A stretch of DNA of 64,000 nucleotides from Compostimonas suwonensis (GTDB taxonomy: Bacteria; Actinomycetota; Actinomycetes; Actinomycetales; Microbacteriaceae), in the NCBI RefSeq assembly GCF_002797855.1, contig NZ_PGFB01000001.1, positions 186,001-250,000 of the forward strand. Direction: 5' to 3'. The number at the start of each line of letters is the position of its first letter. Within the stretch, counting starts at the first letter, position 1. The notes under the pieces are model-generated. The model did no database searches, was not told the DNA's origin, and was given only the letters and a program-made list of their open reading frames with translations. Below, piece by piece: positions 44,462 through 53,745 of this stretch. Position numbers and translations under genes: made by a program.

Positions 44462-45937
44462 TCAGCGCACCCCGCGCATGAGCCTCAGGACAGGCTTGAC
44501 GATGAGCAGCAGCAGCACGGCCAGCACGATCGCGATGCCGCCGAGCACACCGAAGTACGCGACCTCGGGCAGCACCGTGTAGAGGCCGGCGAGCCATCCC
44601 GAGATCGCCGTGCCGAGCGCGACCGAGAGGAAGAAGAGGGCGACCATCTGGGTGCGGAACATCTCGGGCGCGAGCTTGGTCGACGCCGAGAGGCCCACCG
44701 GCGAGATCAGCAGCTCGGCGACCGTGAAGACGAAGAGGATGCCGACGAGCCCGAGCAGGGGCGCGCTGTGGTCCGCGCTTCCGGCCATCAGGATGAACAG
44801 CAGGAAGGCGACGCCCATAAAGCCGGTTCCGAGAGCGAACTTGACCGGGGTGGACGGCTGGCGGCTGCCGAGCTTCGTCCAGATCGCCGCGAAGACCCCC
44901 GAGAGGATGATGATGAAGATCGGGTTGATCGACTGCACCCAGGTGACGGGCATGTCCCAGCCGAAGAGGCTGAGGTCGAGCCGCTGCTCGGCGTAGAGGG
45001 TCACGACCGTGAACTGCTGCTGGTAGAGCGACCAGAAAGCGACGCTCGCGATGAAGAGCGGGATGAAGGCGTAGACCCGCGAGCGCTCGACCCCGGTGAC
45101 CCGCTTGCTCGAGAGGATGACCACGAAGTAGGCGACGGCCGCGACCACCGTCACGACGATGACGACGAGCGGCAGGGTGTTCTCGGTGATGACCCGCGCG
45201 AGCACGAGCACCACGATCACGACGATCGCGACCGACGCGACGACGATCATGAGCATCCTGCGGTTCGCGGGCAGCGGGTTCGGCACGACTCGCGCGCTGG
45301 CGGGCAGCGCCTTGCGCCCGATCGCGTACTGCGTGAGCCCGATCGCCATGCCGAGGGCCGCGACCCCGAAGGCGTAGTGGAAGCCGAGGGTCGTCTGCAC
45401 GAGCCCGGTGAGCAGCGGGCCGAGGAAGGCGCCGAGGTTGATGCCGAGGTAGAAGACCGAGAAGCCGGCGTCGCGTCGCGGATCGCCCTGCTCGTAGAGC
45501 TGGCCCACGACCGAGGTCGCGTTGGCTTTGAGCCCGCCGCTGCCGATGGCGACGCAGAGCAGGCCGACGACGACGCCGGCACCACCCGGGATCACCGCGA
45601 GGGCGATATGGCCGACCATGATGAGGATGGCGCTGGAGAAGAGCACCCGCTCGGAGCCGAGCAGGCGGTCCGCGATCCAGGCGCCGAGGATCGTGGAGAG
45701 GTAGACCGCCCCGCCGTAGGCGCCGACGATGCCGACGGCCGTGGCCTGCGGGATGCCGAGCCCGCCGTCCGCCACCGAGTAGTAGAGGTAGAGCACGAGC
45801 GCGGCCTGCATGCCGTAGAAGGAGAAGCGCTCCCACATCTCGACGCCGAAGACCGTGGCGAGCTGCCGCGGCTGCCCGAAGAAGCCTCTGGACTGTTCGA
45901 CGGGTGGCGGCGGCGTGCTCTCGGCGACATTGCTCAC
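44462..45937 (-). CDS. POT-family proton-coupled peptide transporter
   Basis: A 491-residue membrane protein of the PTR2/POT (MFS) family, importing di- and tripeptides with protons. The hallmark WERFSFYGMQAALVLYL (the family ExxER motif) is near residue 35, followed by GAWIADRLLGSERV and FSVFYLGINLGAFLGPL. At least 12 hydrophobic segments are visible; the C-terminus is basic. It stands alone with no peptidase gene adjacent. Confidence 0.9.
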   Translation of the reverse strand: MSNVAESTPPPPVEQSRGFFGQPRQLATVFGVEMWERFSFYGMQAALVLYLYYSVADGGLGIPQATAVGIVGAYGGAVYLSTILGAWIADRLLGSERVLFSSAILIMVGHIALAVIPGGAGVVVGLLCVAIGSGGLKANATSVVGQLYEQGDPRRDAGFSVFYLGINLGAFLGPLLTGLVQTTLGFHYAFGVAALGMAIGLTQYAIGRKALPASARVVPNPLPANRRMLMIVVASVAIVVIVVLVLARVITENTLPLVVIVVTVVAAVAYFVVILSSKRVTGVERSRVYAFIPLFIASVAFWSLYQQQFTVVTLYAEQRLDLSLFGWDMPVTWVQSINPIFIIILSGVFAAIWTKLGSRQPSTPVKFALGTGFMGVAFLLFILMAGSADHSAPLLGLVGILFVFTVAELLISPVGLSASTKLAPEMFRTQMVALFFLSVALGTAISGWLAGLYTVLPEVAYFGVLGGIAIVLAVLLLLIVKPVLRLMRGVR

Positions 45938-46052
45938 AGCTGCACGATAGCGGATGCCGCGCCGCCGTCGATATGGCCGGTCACGCCTGTCGCGAACCGG
46001 CCGCAGCCGACCGGGCGGGCCCGATCGGCTGCGAGAACCTGGTGCGCGCGGG

Positions 46053-46763
46053 TCAGGACAGCGAGCGCACCGCGCTTACGATGACCTCGGCGACCTCGGC
46101 CGAGTGCGACACCGCGATCGAGTGCGAGCCGCCCTCGATCTCTGTCACGGTCGCGCCGAGACGGGCGACGGCCGCGCGCTGCGAGTCGGGGTTGATGGCG
46201 TTGTCGGCGCCGGAGAGCACCCACCAGCTGGGCACGCGCTTCCAGGCGGGCTCGACGGCGAGCGGCTCGCCGAAGGCCACGGCCGCGACCGGGCGCTGGT
46301 TGACGGCGCCGACGGCCGCCTCCTCGTCGGTCACGTCGGCCGCGAACGCCTCGCGGTACTGCTCCTCGTCGATCGTGAACTCGGGGAGGTCGCTTCCCGG
46401 GTAGGCGTGCGGCCGGAGGGCGGCACCGAGCTTGGAGTCGGGGAAGCCGGCCGTCGACTCCTGCACGGTCATGCCCTTGTCGAGCCCGAAGGAGGCCACG
46501 TAGACGAGGCCCTTCACGTTCTCGGCCGTGCTTCCCGCATAGGTGATGACGGGGCCGCCATAGCTGTGGCCGACGAGCACGACGTCGCCCTCGGTCTGTG
46601 CGACGACGCTCGCGACGTATTCGCCGTCGAAGGTCACGCCGCGCAGCGGGTTGACGACGGTGCGCACGGGGATGCCCGCCGCCTGGAGGTGCGTGATGAC
46701 CTTGGACCAGCTCGATCCATCGGCGAACGCTCCGTGAACGAGCAGGACTGTGGGAGTAGCCAT
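46053..46763 (-). CDS. Alpha/beta hydrolase
   Basis: A 236-residue hydrolase: LLVHGAFADGSSW oxyanion region at residues about 6-18, nucleophile elbow VGHSYGGPVI, and a C-terminal GGSHSIAVSHSAEVAEVI with the catalytic His. It resembles small esterases and haloperoxidase-like proteins common in soil actinobacteria. Substrate unknown. A TetR-type palindrome (46814-46827) lies 51 nt upstream of its start. Confidence 0.88.
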   Translation of the reverse strand: MATPTVLLVHGAFADGSSWSKVITHLQAAGIPVRTVVNPLRGVTFDGEYVASVVAQTEGDVVLVGHSYGGPVITYAGSTAENVKGLVYVASFGLDKGMTVQESTAGFPDSKLGAALRPHAYPGSDLPEFTIDEEQYREAFAADVTDEEAAVGAVNQRPVAAVAFGEPLAVEPAWKRVPSWWVLSGADNAINPDSQRAAVARLGATVTEIEGGSHSIAVSHSAEVAEVIVSAVRSLS

Positions 46764-46813
46764 GATGATCTTTTCCTTTCGGCGCGAGCGCGGCGCCCGC
46801 TGTCTAGTGAGGA

Positions 46814-46827
46814 AGAACGACCGTTCT
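46814..46827. promoter_or_regulatory. TetR-type palindromic operator
   Basis: AGAACGACCGTTCT has 6-bp inverted arms around a 2-bp centre and stands in the promoter region of the alpha/beta hydrolase gene. This pattern is typical of TetR-family sites. No TetR gene is nearby in the window. Confidence 0.5.
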
Positions 46828-46984
46828 ACTACTTCTATTCCGAAAAAGCTCGGAGTTCACCCGACTGCAGTGTCGCGGCATCCTGTGCGGCCCACTTTAT
46901 GCCGCCTCCGGCCCGGGTGAAAGGGTGTTCCCGCGTTGTTCATCACGCGCCTCGCAGGAACGAGCTCGGCGGCGAGCGCGGGTG

Positions 46985-48199
46985 TCAGCCCAGGTCGAAG
47001 GTGAGGAGCCCCGGCCGGTGCGAGGTCGCCGCGGCGAGGGTCTCGACGAAGAGCGGATAGGCGGGGAAGACGTCGCCCCGCGCGCCCGGAGCCACGTTGC
47101 GGCCGAGCGGCACCCGCGTGCGCGCGCCCGAGCTCTCGACGAGCAGCAGGGCGCGCTGCCCCGTGGTGTAGCTGGGCGGCGTCGCCACCACGCTCGAGAG
47201 CTGGTGCACGAGGAACATCCGGCCGTCCACCTGGATCGAGCTGGGCGTCACCGCGATCCGCGACGGCACCCGGCCGCGGCCGCGCTGGGAGAACAGGCCG
47301 ATGAGGCCCACGATCACGGCGGCCAGCACCAGGGCGCCGACGATCACGAGCACATCGGTCTCCCCGTCCATCAGGGCGAAGACGCCCACGGCGATCGCGA
47401 TGAGCACACCCACGACGAGCACGATCGACAGCGCCGTTCGCGAACGACGCAGGGGGGTGTGATCGAGCACGAAGTCGCCGGATGCCGCGGGGGCACGCCG
47501 GCTCGCGGCATCCACCCGGGACTCGGCCCCAGCCGCACCTGCCGAACCTGTCACGCCCGCAGCGGACGCACCCGGCGCCCACCCCTCGGGCGCGCCCCCG
47601 CCGTACGGCGTCGCGCCCACGATCCCCGGTGTGACGGCCGGGCCGACCGGGGCTGCGACACCTGCCAAACCCACCGCACCCACCGCACCCGCCGCACCCG
47701 TGACCGGGCTCACATCCGCGAGCAGGGCGTTGAACGTGGCCGGAGAGAACCAGGTGCAGACGATCTCGACGCGCTCCGTCTTGGTCGTCACGATGAGCTT
47801 GCGCGTCGAGGCCGTGCGCACACCGTTCGTCGACTCGCGGATGACGAACGACGAGAACCGCGCCTCCGAGCGCGTCCAGCGGTCGCGGCTGCGCCCGGCA
47901 CGGTAGACGGTGACCTCGGTCGGCGTCGTCACGATGCGCACCGGCCCGGTGACGAACACGCGCACGATCGCCCAGACGACGCCGATCGTGAGGATGGCGA
48001 AGCAGATGACGACGAGCGTGCGCTGGTCACGGACGCGGAGGATCTCGCCGATGAAGAACTTCGGGATGACGATCGACAGGATGGCGGTGATCAGCAGGAA
48101 GCCCAGCAGGCTGCCCAACCGTCGGCCCACACCGGAGGAGTAGTTGCCCGTAGCCGCAGCCGTGATCGTCATGACCGTTCCCGCTTCATCCGTGCTCAT
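46985..48199 (-). CDS. Hypothetical membrane protein with two repeated halves
   Basis: A 404-residue protein. Two hydrophobic pairs (about 28-90 and about 255-310) are each followed by a beta-rich, PH-like segment (VRIVTTPTEVTVYRAGRSRDRW and SRIAVTPSSIQVDGRMFLVHQL). An Ala/Gly/Pro-rich linker lies between (about 170-235). The halves may come from an old duplication. No enzyme motif is seen; it resembles actinobacterial membrane proteins with a PH-like domain. A lipoprotein gene lies 33 bp upstream on the same strand. Confidence 0.7.
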   Translation of the reverse strand: MSTDEAGTVMTITAAATGNYSSGVGRRLGSLLGFLLITAILSIVIPKFFIGEILRVRDQRTLVVICFAILTIGVVWAIVRVFVTGPVRIVTTPTEVTVYRAGRSRDRWTRSEARFSSFVIRESTNGVRTASTRKLIVTTKTERVEIVCTWFSPATFNALLADVSPVTGAAGAVGAVGLAGVAAPVGPAVTPGIVGATPYGGGAPEGWAPGASAAGVTGSAGAAGAESRVDAASRRAPAASGDFVLDHTPLRRSRTALSIVLVVGVLIAIAVGVFALMDGETDVLVIVGALVLAAVIVGLIGLFSQRGRGRVPSRIAVTPSSIQVDGRMFLVHQLSSVVATPPSYTTGQRALLLVESSGARTRVPLGRNVAPGARGDVFPAYPLFVETLAAATSHRPGLLTFDLG

Positions 48200-48232
48200 C
48201 CTGTTCGATTTCGAGATCCGCTCGACCGCTCG

Positions 48233-48751
48233 CTAGATCGCGGCGCCCTTGAGGCTGCCCGTGGTCTGCGTGTCCGAGTAGACGATGCAGACGACCTCGC
48301 GGTCGCCGTCCTTCCAGCTGCCCTCGGACGGGTAGAGGTAGGAGTACTCGATCGACGAGTCGGCGTAGGCCATGCCGATGAAGTTGGGGAACTCGCCCTC
48401 GCAGCCGGCGTCGGCCTGGGTGAGGATCGAGTCCTCACCCGGGTACGTCGCGTCCGGGATGTCGAAGGTGTAGTAGACCTCGTTGTCGTGCGGCTCGGCG
48501 CACGGCACAGCGGGAACCTCGGAGACCTCGGTCGCGTCGAGGTTCTCGTCGTTGTAGCAGTCGCCCACGAGGAGGGTGAAGGCGTCGGCCTGGCCGGCCT
48601 CGGACACCTCGGCCGTGTCGGAGTCGCGCTGGGCCTGCGCGGGGAAGATCGAGTCGAGCACACTGCACGCAGAGAGCGAGAAGACGACGGCGGCTGCGGC
48701 TGCGAGGGAGGCGACGAGCCGAACCCGCGGGTGGGAGATGCGCAGGGACAT
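48233..48751 (-). CDS. Septum-formation-family lipoprotein
   Basis: A 172-residue lipoprotein with lipobox LSAC (Cys about residue 29). The body carries the Septum_form-type pattern of paired Cys: LLVGDCYND, VPAVPCAEPHDNEVYY, DAGCEGEFPNFIG, YSYLYPSEGSWKDGDREVVCIVY. The family is linked by name to cell division in actinobacteria, but its function is unclear. AAAGG lies upstream of the ATG at 48751. About 250 bp further upstream, up to rocD, hold no gene I can support. Confidence 0.82.
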   Translation of the reverse strand: MSLRISHPRVRLVASLAAAAAVVFSLSACSVLDSIFPAQAQRDSDTAEVSEAGQADAFTLLVGDCYNDENLDATEVSEVPAVPCAEPHDNEVYYTFDIPDATYPGEDSILTQADAGCEGEFPNFIGMAYADSSIEYSYLYPSEGSWKDGDREVVCIVYSDTQTTGSLKGAAI

Positions 48752-49002
48752 GGAGGAGGACCTTTCGGGATTTCTCACGACGCCCTTCGGGATGCGGTGA
48801 TGCGGCGAGCGGGCGTCGTCGACGGCGACAACGATGCGCACTCCGACAGGCCCCTCGGGCGAGGAGCCCGTGCCCCCGAACAGGGCACAGTCACAGTGCG
48901 CGATCCGAGCATAGCGGCTCGGCGGTGAACACGGGTTAACAAACGGGCCGACAACCCGGATGTCGCGGCGAATCCGTGCCCGCCTCGTTCCCCGATCCTG
49001 GA

Positions 49003-50229
49003 TCAGCGCCCGCGCAACTCCTCCAGCACGCCCTCGAGCTGCTCCACGGCCCAGTCGAGATCCTCGGGCTCCACAACGAGCGGCGGCGCGAGGCGGATCG
49101 TCGAGCCATGGGTGTCCTTCGCGAGCACACCGCGCGCCATGAGCAGCTCGCACACCTCGCGTCCGGTGCCGAGGGCCGGGTCGATGTCGATGCCCGCCCA
49201 GAGCCCGGCGCCGCGCAGTGCCACGACGCCGCTGCCGACGAGGCCCTCGAGCCGGGAGTGCAGCCGGGCCCCGAGCACACGTGCACGCTCCTGGTATTCG
49301 CCGGTGGCGAGCATCCGCACCACTTCGATGCCGACGGCCGCCGCGAGCGGATTGCCGCCGAAGGTCGAGCCGTGCTGGCCAGGGCGCAGCACGCCCAGGA
49401 TGTCGCTGTCGCCGACGACCGCGGAGACGGGCACGATGCCGCCGCCGAGCGCCTTGCCCAGAAGGTAGAGATCGGGAACCACGTCGACGAGGTCGCACGC
49501 GAACGTCGCACCCGTGCGGCCGAGGCCGGACTGGATCTCGTCGGCGATGAACAGCACGTTCTCGCGCGTGCAGATCTCGCGCACCCGCGGCAGGAAGTCG
49601 GCGGGCGGGACGACGATGCCGGCCTCGCCCTGGATGGGCTCCACGAGCACGGCCACGGTGTTCTCGTCGATCGCCGCTTCGATGGCCGCCGCATCCCCGT
49701 ACGGCACGGTGCGAAAGCCCGGCGTGAACGGCCCGAAGTCGTCGCGGGCGTCGGGATCGTCTGAGAAGCTCACGATCGTCGTCGTGCGCCCGTGGAAGTT
49801 GCCCGCCATGACGATGATGTTCGCCTGGTCCGCCGCGACGCCCTTGACCCGGTAGCCCCAGGCCCGGGCGACCTTGATTCCCGACTCGACGGCCTCGGCG
49901 CCCGTGTTCATGGGCAGCACCATGTCTTTTCCGGCGAGCGCGGCGAGCTCGGTCACAAAGGCGCCGAGCTGGTCGTTGTGGAACGCGCGGCTCGTGAGCG
50001 TGATGCGATCGAGCTGGGCTTTCGCCGCCTCGATGAGCACCGGGTTCGAGTGGCCGAAGTTCACGGCGGAGTACGCGGCGAGGCAGTCGAGGTAGCGCCG
50101 GCCGTCGACATCCGTCACCCAGGCGCCGTCGCCGGATGTCACGACCACGCGCAGCGGGTGGTAGTTGTGTGCCGCGTGCTCTTCTTCGGCACCGATGTAG
50201 GCGTCAGCCTGCGAGATCGTCGTCACCAT
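49003..50229 (-). CDS. rocD: Ornithine aminotransferase
   Basis: A 408-residue class III PLP aminotransferase that converts ornithine and 2-oxoglutarate to glutamate semialdehyde and glutamate. Features: NYHPLRVVVTSGDGAWVTDVDG, NTGAEAVESGIKVAR, FHGRTT, EPIQGEAGI, FIADEIQSGLGRTG with PLP Asp, and LGKALGGG with the Schiff-base Lys. It lies 27 bp after the DDAH-like gene on the same strand, so the two form an arginine/citrulline-to-glutamate unit. Length is normal. Confidence 0.92.
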   Translation of the reverse strand: MVTTISQADAYIGAEEEHAAHNYHPLRVVVTSGDGAWVTDVDGRRYLDCLAAYSAVNFGHSNPVLIEAAKAQLDRITLTSRAFHNDQLGAFVTELAALAGKDMVLPMNTGAEAVESGIKVARAWGYRVKGVAADQANIIVMAGNFHGRTTTIVSFSDDPDARDDFGPFTPGFRTVPYGDAAAIEAAIDENTVAVLVEPIQGEAGIVVPPADFLPRVREICTRENVLFIADEIQSGLGRTGATFACDLVDVVPDLYLLGKALGGGIVPVSAVVGDSDILGVLRPGQHGSTFGGNPLAAAVGIEVVRMLATGEYQERARVLGARLHSRLEGLVGSGVVALRGAGLWAGIDIDPALGTGREVCELLMARGVLAKDTHGSTIRLAPPLVVEPEDLDWAVEQLEGVLEELRGR

Positions 50230-50255
50230 GCTCTTCTCCTTCTGATCCACGGCCT

Positions 50256-51116
50256 CTACGACCGCAGCTCGAGCGTGCAGCACTTGACCCCGCCGCCGCC
50301 GCGGAGGAGCTCGGACAGGTCCACGCCGATCGGGTTGTAGCCGCGCTCGCGCAGCTGCCGCTCGAAATCGGTGGCGCGGGAGGCGATGACCACGTTGTAG
50401 CCGTCGCTGAACGAGTTGAGGCCGAGCACCGCGGCATCCTCTTCTGTGACGATGATCGCGTTCGGGTAGCGCTCGCGCAGGATGCGGAGGCTCGGCTCGT
50501 CGAAGGCGCTCGGCAGGTAGGCGATGTTGGCATGGCCGTCGACCGCGACAGGGTCGAGCACCGCGATCGCCGTGTCGAGGTGGTAGAAGCTCGGGTTGAC
50601 GAGGTTCAGTGTGACGACCTCGCGGCCGACGATCTCGGCCAGCTCGGTGTGGCTCTGCGAGTCGCTGCGGAAGCCGGTGCCGGCGAGGATGACGTCGCCG
50701 ACCAGGAGGAAGTCGCCTTCGCCCTCGTTGACGTTGGCGGGCTCGACGACGCGGAAGCCGCTCTCGCGGAACCAGTCCATGTAGGCGGGGCCCTCCGGCT
50801 GGCGCTCCGGGTACTGGAAGCTCGCGCCGTAGGCGATGCCGTCGAGCACGAAACCGCCGTTGGCCGCGTAGACCATGTCGGGCAGGCCCTCGATGGGGTC
50901 GATGAGGCGCACGTCGAAGTCGAGACCGAGGTAGGTGTTGTAGAGCGTCTCCCACTGGGCGACGGCGAGCGCGGTGTCGGTGGGAACCTGCGGGTGCATC
51001 CACGGGTTGATGCGGTAGCTGACCGTGAAATGGTCGGGGCGGCACATCAGCACGGTGCGGTGCACGGGGGTGCGCCGGGTGGGAACCGCGGCGGGTTCGA
51101 GGATCGTCGTCGACAT
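50256..51116 (-). CDS. ddaH: Dimethylargininase-like guanidino hydrolase
   Basis: A 286-residue amidinotransferase-fold enzyme of the DDAH/arginine deiminase superfamily: VLMCRPDHFTVSYRINPWM, DMVYAANGGFVLDG, NPSFYHLDTAIAVL with the catalytic His, and the C-terminal GGGVKCCTLEL with the nucleophilic Cys. Substrate could be methylarginine or arginine, giving citrulline or ornithine; family members differ and sequence alone does not decide. The pairing with rocD favours a catabolic role feeding ornithine. Start 51116 is set by MSTTILEP and GGAGC upstream. Confidence 0.82.
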   Translation of the reverse strand: MSTTILEPAAVPTRRTPVHRTVLMCRPDHFTVSYRINPWMHPQVPTDTALAVAQWETLYNTYLGLDFDVRLIDPIEGLPDMVYAANGGFVLDGIAYGASFQYPERQPEGPAYMDWFRESGFRVVEPANVNEGEGDFLLVGDVILAGTGFRSDSQSHTELAEIVGREVVTLNLVNPSFYHLDTAIAVLDPVAVDGHANIAYLPSAFDEPSLRILRERYPNAIIVTEEDAAVLGLNSFSDGYNVVIASRATDFERQLRERGYNPIGVDLSELLRGGGGVKCCTLELRS

Positions 51117-51274
51117 AGGGTGGGGCTCCTGAATCCTTGAGTGACGGGATGGGCGGACCAGGTCGACGCCATCTCCAGTGTCGCACGCAGCTATCCGGTA
51201 ATACCCTCCATGTGACGCGAAATTCGTGCGTACTTCATTGGTTGAACGCAATAAACGAGCGTACACTCAACGGC

Positions 51275-51712
51275 ATGGACAATCTCGACCGCAGTATCCT
51301 CGACGAGCTCCGCCGCAACTCCCGGGCAGGCTACGGCGACATCGGCCAGATCATCGGCCTGTCGGCCTCCGCCGTCAAACGCCGCGTCGACCGCCTCGTG
51401 GCCGACGGCGTCATCCGGGCTTTCACGATCCAGGTCGACCCGACCGTCGACGGCATGAACACGGAGGCCTACGTCGAGCTCTTCTGCCGGGGAACCGTAG
51501 CGCCCGAAGAGCTGCTGCGCATCCTCTCGGCCGTGCCCGAAGTGGTGGATGCCGGCACCGTGACGGGCAGCGCCGACGCCATCGTGCACATGCGCTCCCG
51601 CGACATCCCCAGCCTCGAAGCCGCCCTCGAACGTGTGCGCATCGCCCCCAACGTCGACCACACCCGCTCGGCCATCGTGCTGTCGCGCCTCATCCACCGC
51701 TCGAACGACTGA
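51275..51712 (+). CDS. Lrp/AsnC-family regulator
   Basis: A 145-residue regulator, divergent from the ddaH-rocD pair, with an N-terminal helix-turn-helix (LDRSILDELRRNSRAGYGDIGQIIGLSASAVKRRVDRL) and a C-terminal RAM effector domain (AYVELFCRGTVAPEELLRIL, VTGSADAIVHM). Probable local controller of arginine/ornithine catabolism, binding the approximately 160-bp divergent gap. The ribosome site is weak; longer upstream frames lack conserved sequence. Confidence 0.85.
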   Translation: MDNLDRSILDELRRNSRAGYGDIGQIIGLSASAVKRRVDRLVADGVIRAFTIQVDPTVDGMNTEAYVELFCRGTVAPEELLRILSAVPEVVDAGTVTGSADAIVHMRSRDIPSLEAALERVRIAPNVDHTRSAIVLSRLIHRSND

Positions 51713-51759
51713 GGCCTGGGCGGGCCGGCTGGCTGGTTGAGCGGTCTGAGCGGCCGTGG

Positions 51760-51832
51760 AACAGGACGGATGTCGCGGCACACCGCCATCGGGCGTCACT
51801 GCGGTGGCGTGGCGCGACATCCATCCTGTTTT
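51760..51832 (+). terminator. Long hairpin with T-run after the Lrp gene
   Basis: AACAGGACGGATGTCGCG (51760-51777) pairs with CGCGACATCCATCCTGTT (51813-51830) with one mismatch, inner CACCGC/GCGGTG pairing continues, and TTTT ends it. It fits an intrinsic terminator that also insulates CRISPR array 1. Confidence 0.7.
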
Positions 51833-51911
51833 CGAGACGCGGTTCCCCGGCGAATGCGACAAAGTGACTCGATTCCCGAGGTTCGGTGACATAAAGTCCT
51901 GATTAGCAAGT
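51833..51911 (+). promoter_or_regulatory. Leader of CRISPR array 1
   Basis: About 80 bp between the terminator and the first repeat, less GC-rich than its surroundings near the array (ACATAAAGTCC, GATTAGCAAG). Repeat orientation and the intact first repeat place the leader here. Specific promoter or IHF-like sites cannot be fixed from sequence alone. Confidence 0.6.
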
Positions 51912-53470
51912 GTGCTCCCCGCCTGCGCGGGGATGATCCGAACAGCAGCACGGCGGTGAGGTTCGTGAGAGCGTGCTCCCCGCCTGCGCGGGGATGATCC
52001 GTCCACTGATTCCCTGCCACGAGCACGCGCCCGGTGCTCCCCGCCTGCGCGGGGATGATCCGGGCACGAATATGTCGATCGAGAGGTCTTGCGTGTGCTC
52101 CCCGCCTGCGCGGGGATGATCCGTTCGCGGCCTCGATCGTCAAGCTGATCACCGTGTGCTCCCCGCCTGCGCGGGGATGATCCGGCGGGAGCGCCCTGTG
52201 AGCCCTTCTCCCGAGAGTGCTCCCCGCCTGCGCGGGGATGATCCTCAGGTTCCTCTAAGACGTTGCTGTCCAGGTATGTGCTCCCCGCCTGCGCGGGGAT
52301 GATCCCGGCCCTGCGTCGGAACTGCCTTGAGGTCGAGCGTGCTCCCCGCCTGCGCGGGGATGATCCGCCCCGGAGTGACCGGGGCTTGAATGGTGTGCGG
52401 GTGCTCCCCGCCTGCGCGGGGATGATCCGTGCATGAACACGGATTTGTACCCGTTTGGTAGCGTGCTCCCCGCCTGCGCGGGGATGATCCGCCGCTAACC
52501 AAGGCGCAGATCGCAGACGGCGTGTGCTCCCCGCCTGCGCGGGGATGATCCGACGCGCCGGGTCATCAGTGTCGATCCGGGCTCGTGCTCCCCGCCTGCG
52601 CGGGGATGATCCGCCAGAACTCGTGATCATGGGCAGCAGCTTGCGGTGCTCCCCGCCTGCGCGGGGATGATCCGACTCACAACAAACTGCCAGTGGCTGA
52701 ATCTGGTGTGCTCCCCGCCTGCGCGGGGATGATCCGCGATCGGCAACAAGCCGCCGTCGGTCTCGAATGTGCTCCCCGCCTGCGCGGGGATGATCCGAAG
52801 GGCGGGATGCTCGCCAACCTCAAGCCACAGGTGCTCCCCGCCTGCGCGGGGATGATCCGACTTACCACAAACTGTCAGTGGCTGAATCTGGGTGCTCCCC
52901 GCCTGCGCGGGGATGATCCGGCAGGCGGCACCGTGAGTACGGCCGATCACATGTGCTCCCCGCCTGCGCGGGGATGATCCGTCGAGATCATCCACGGTCA
53001 TTCGAGGTAGTCCGTGCTCCCCGCCTGCGCGGGGATGATCCGTTGAAGACTTCATTGACTATCACGGAGTCACGGTGCTCCCCGCCTGCGCGGGGATGAT
53101 CCGGATGGCGACTACACGGAGATGGGCGCCGCGATGTGCTCCCCGCCTGCGCGGGGATGATCCGCCGACCGGGCGAGAAGAGCGAACCACGGTGCGAGTG
53201 CTCCCCGCCTGCGCGGGGATGATCCGTCCTCCACAACACGATCCATGCGGATCGGACCGTGCTCCCCGCCTGCGCGGGGATGATCCGCCGCAGGATAGCT
53301 CCCATAACGCGGTGTGGCGGTGCTCCCCGCCTGCGCGGGGATGATCCGCTGCGGGTGCCGCGTGAATGAGTGGGCGTGGAGTGCTCCCCGCCTGCGCGGG
53401 GATGATCCGTAGTCCTGTGCAGGCGTCGGGAAGCCTGCCTGATTACTCCCCGGCCTCGCCGGGGCACTAG
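51912..53470 (+). CRISPR. Type I-E CRISPR array 1
   Basis: Twenty-five intact 29-nt repeats start at 51912 and every 61-62 bp to 53381. They read GTGCTCCCCGCCTGCGCG at the 5' side and GGGGATGATCCG at the 3' side. Spacers are 32-33 nt. A 26th, degenerate repeat at about 53442-53470 (CTCCCCGGCCTCGCCGGGG hairpin) marks the old, trailer end, next to cas3. By likeness to the E. coli I-E repeat, the crRNA sense is the plus strand and ATGATCCG is the 5' handle. Repeats 6 and 7 end in T and C instead of G. Spacer 13 (52675-52707) and spacer 16 (52860-52891) differ at only three positions. Confidence 0.97.
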
Positions 53471-53745
53471 GCCAAAAACAATTTTTCTTGCCCGTCACGG
53501 CAAGGTGATCTCGGGGAACACGTGCTCCTGGCTATTACCGGGACATGCAGGGAATACACAAACGGAAGGGCGAATTTCAGAGAGACCTGAAAGGGGGGTA
53601 CCTGATTTTTAGCACAGTGCATACGCTTGCATCAGATCTGCGGTCGACGCGTCACGCCCACCACTCCAATTGCCGGAGCCGAACAACACATACTTTCCTC
53701 GGGCCCCGGCAGCAAAGCAAGACACAGATTCGGGGGGTAACGATC
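53471..53745 (+). promoter_or_regulatory. Gap between array 1 and cas3; cas promoter region
   Basis: No convincing gene. An AAAAACAATTTTT stem right after the degenerate repeat may end array transcription. The rest is lower in GC than the chromosome average and should carry the cas operon promoter. At 53513-53527 GGGGAACAC directly abuts GTGCTC, the two kinds of repeat end found in arrays 2 and 1, head to head. Confidence 0.5.

Noticed and set aside
48752-49002. A gene in the gap between the septum-formation lipoprotein and rocD
   Set aside because: Open frames there are continuations of shadows of the neighbours; no ribosome site or conserved sequence is seen.
51796-53498. ORFs reading GSSPRRRGA or IIPAQAGST repeats
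   Set aside because: These are translations of CRISPR repeats and spacers, not proteins; the same holds for the ORFs between 62886 and 63935.
53545-53745. N-terminal extension of Cas3 from an ATG at 53545
   Set aside because: The 67 extra residues have no Cas3 similarity and lower-GC, non-coding-like composition; GTG 53746 has a ribosome site and begins just before the HD domain.
53471-53745. Possible tracrRNA or extra small RNA gene before cas3
   Set aside because: Type I-E needs no tracrRNA and no anti-repeat of useful length is present; only a short repeat-end junction is seen.
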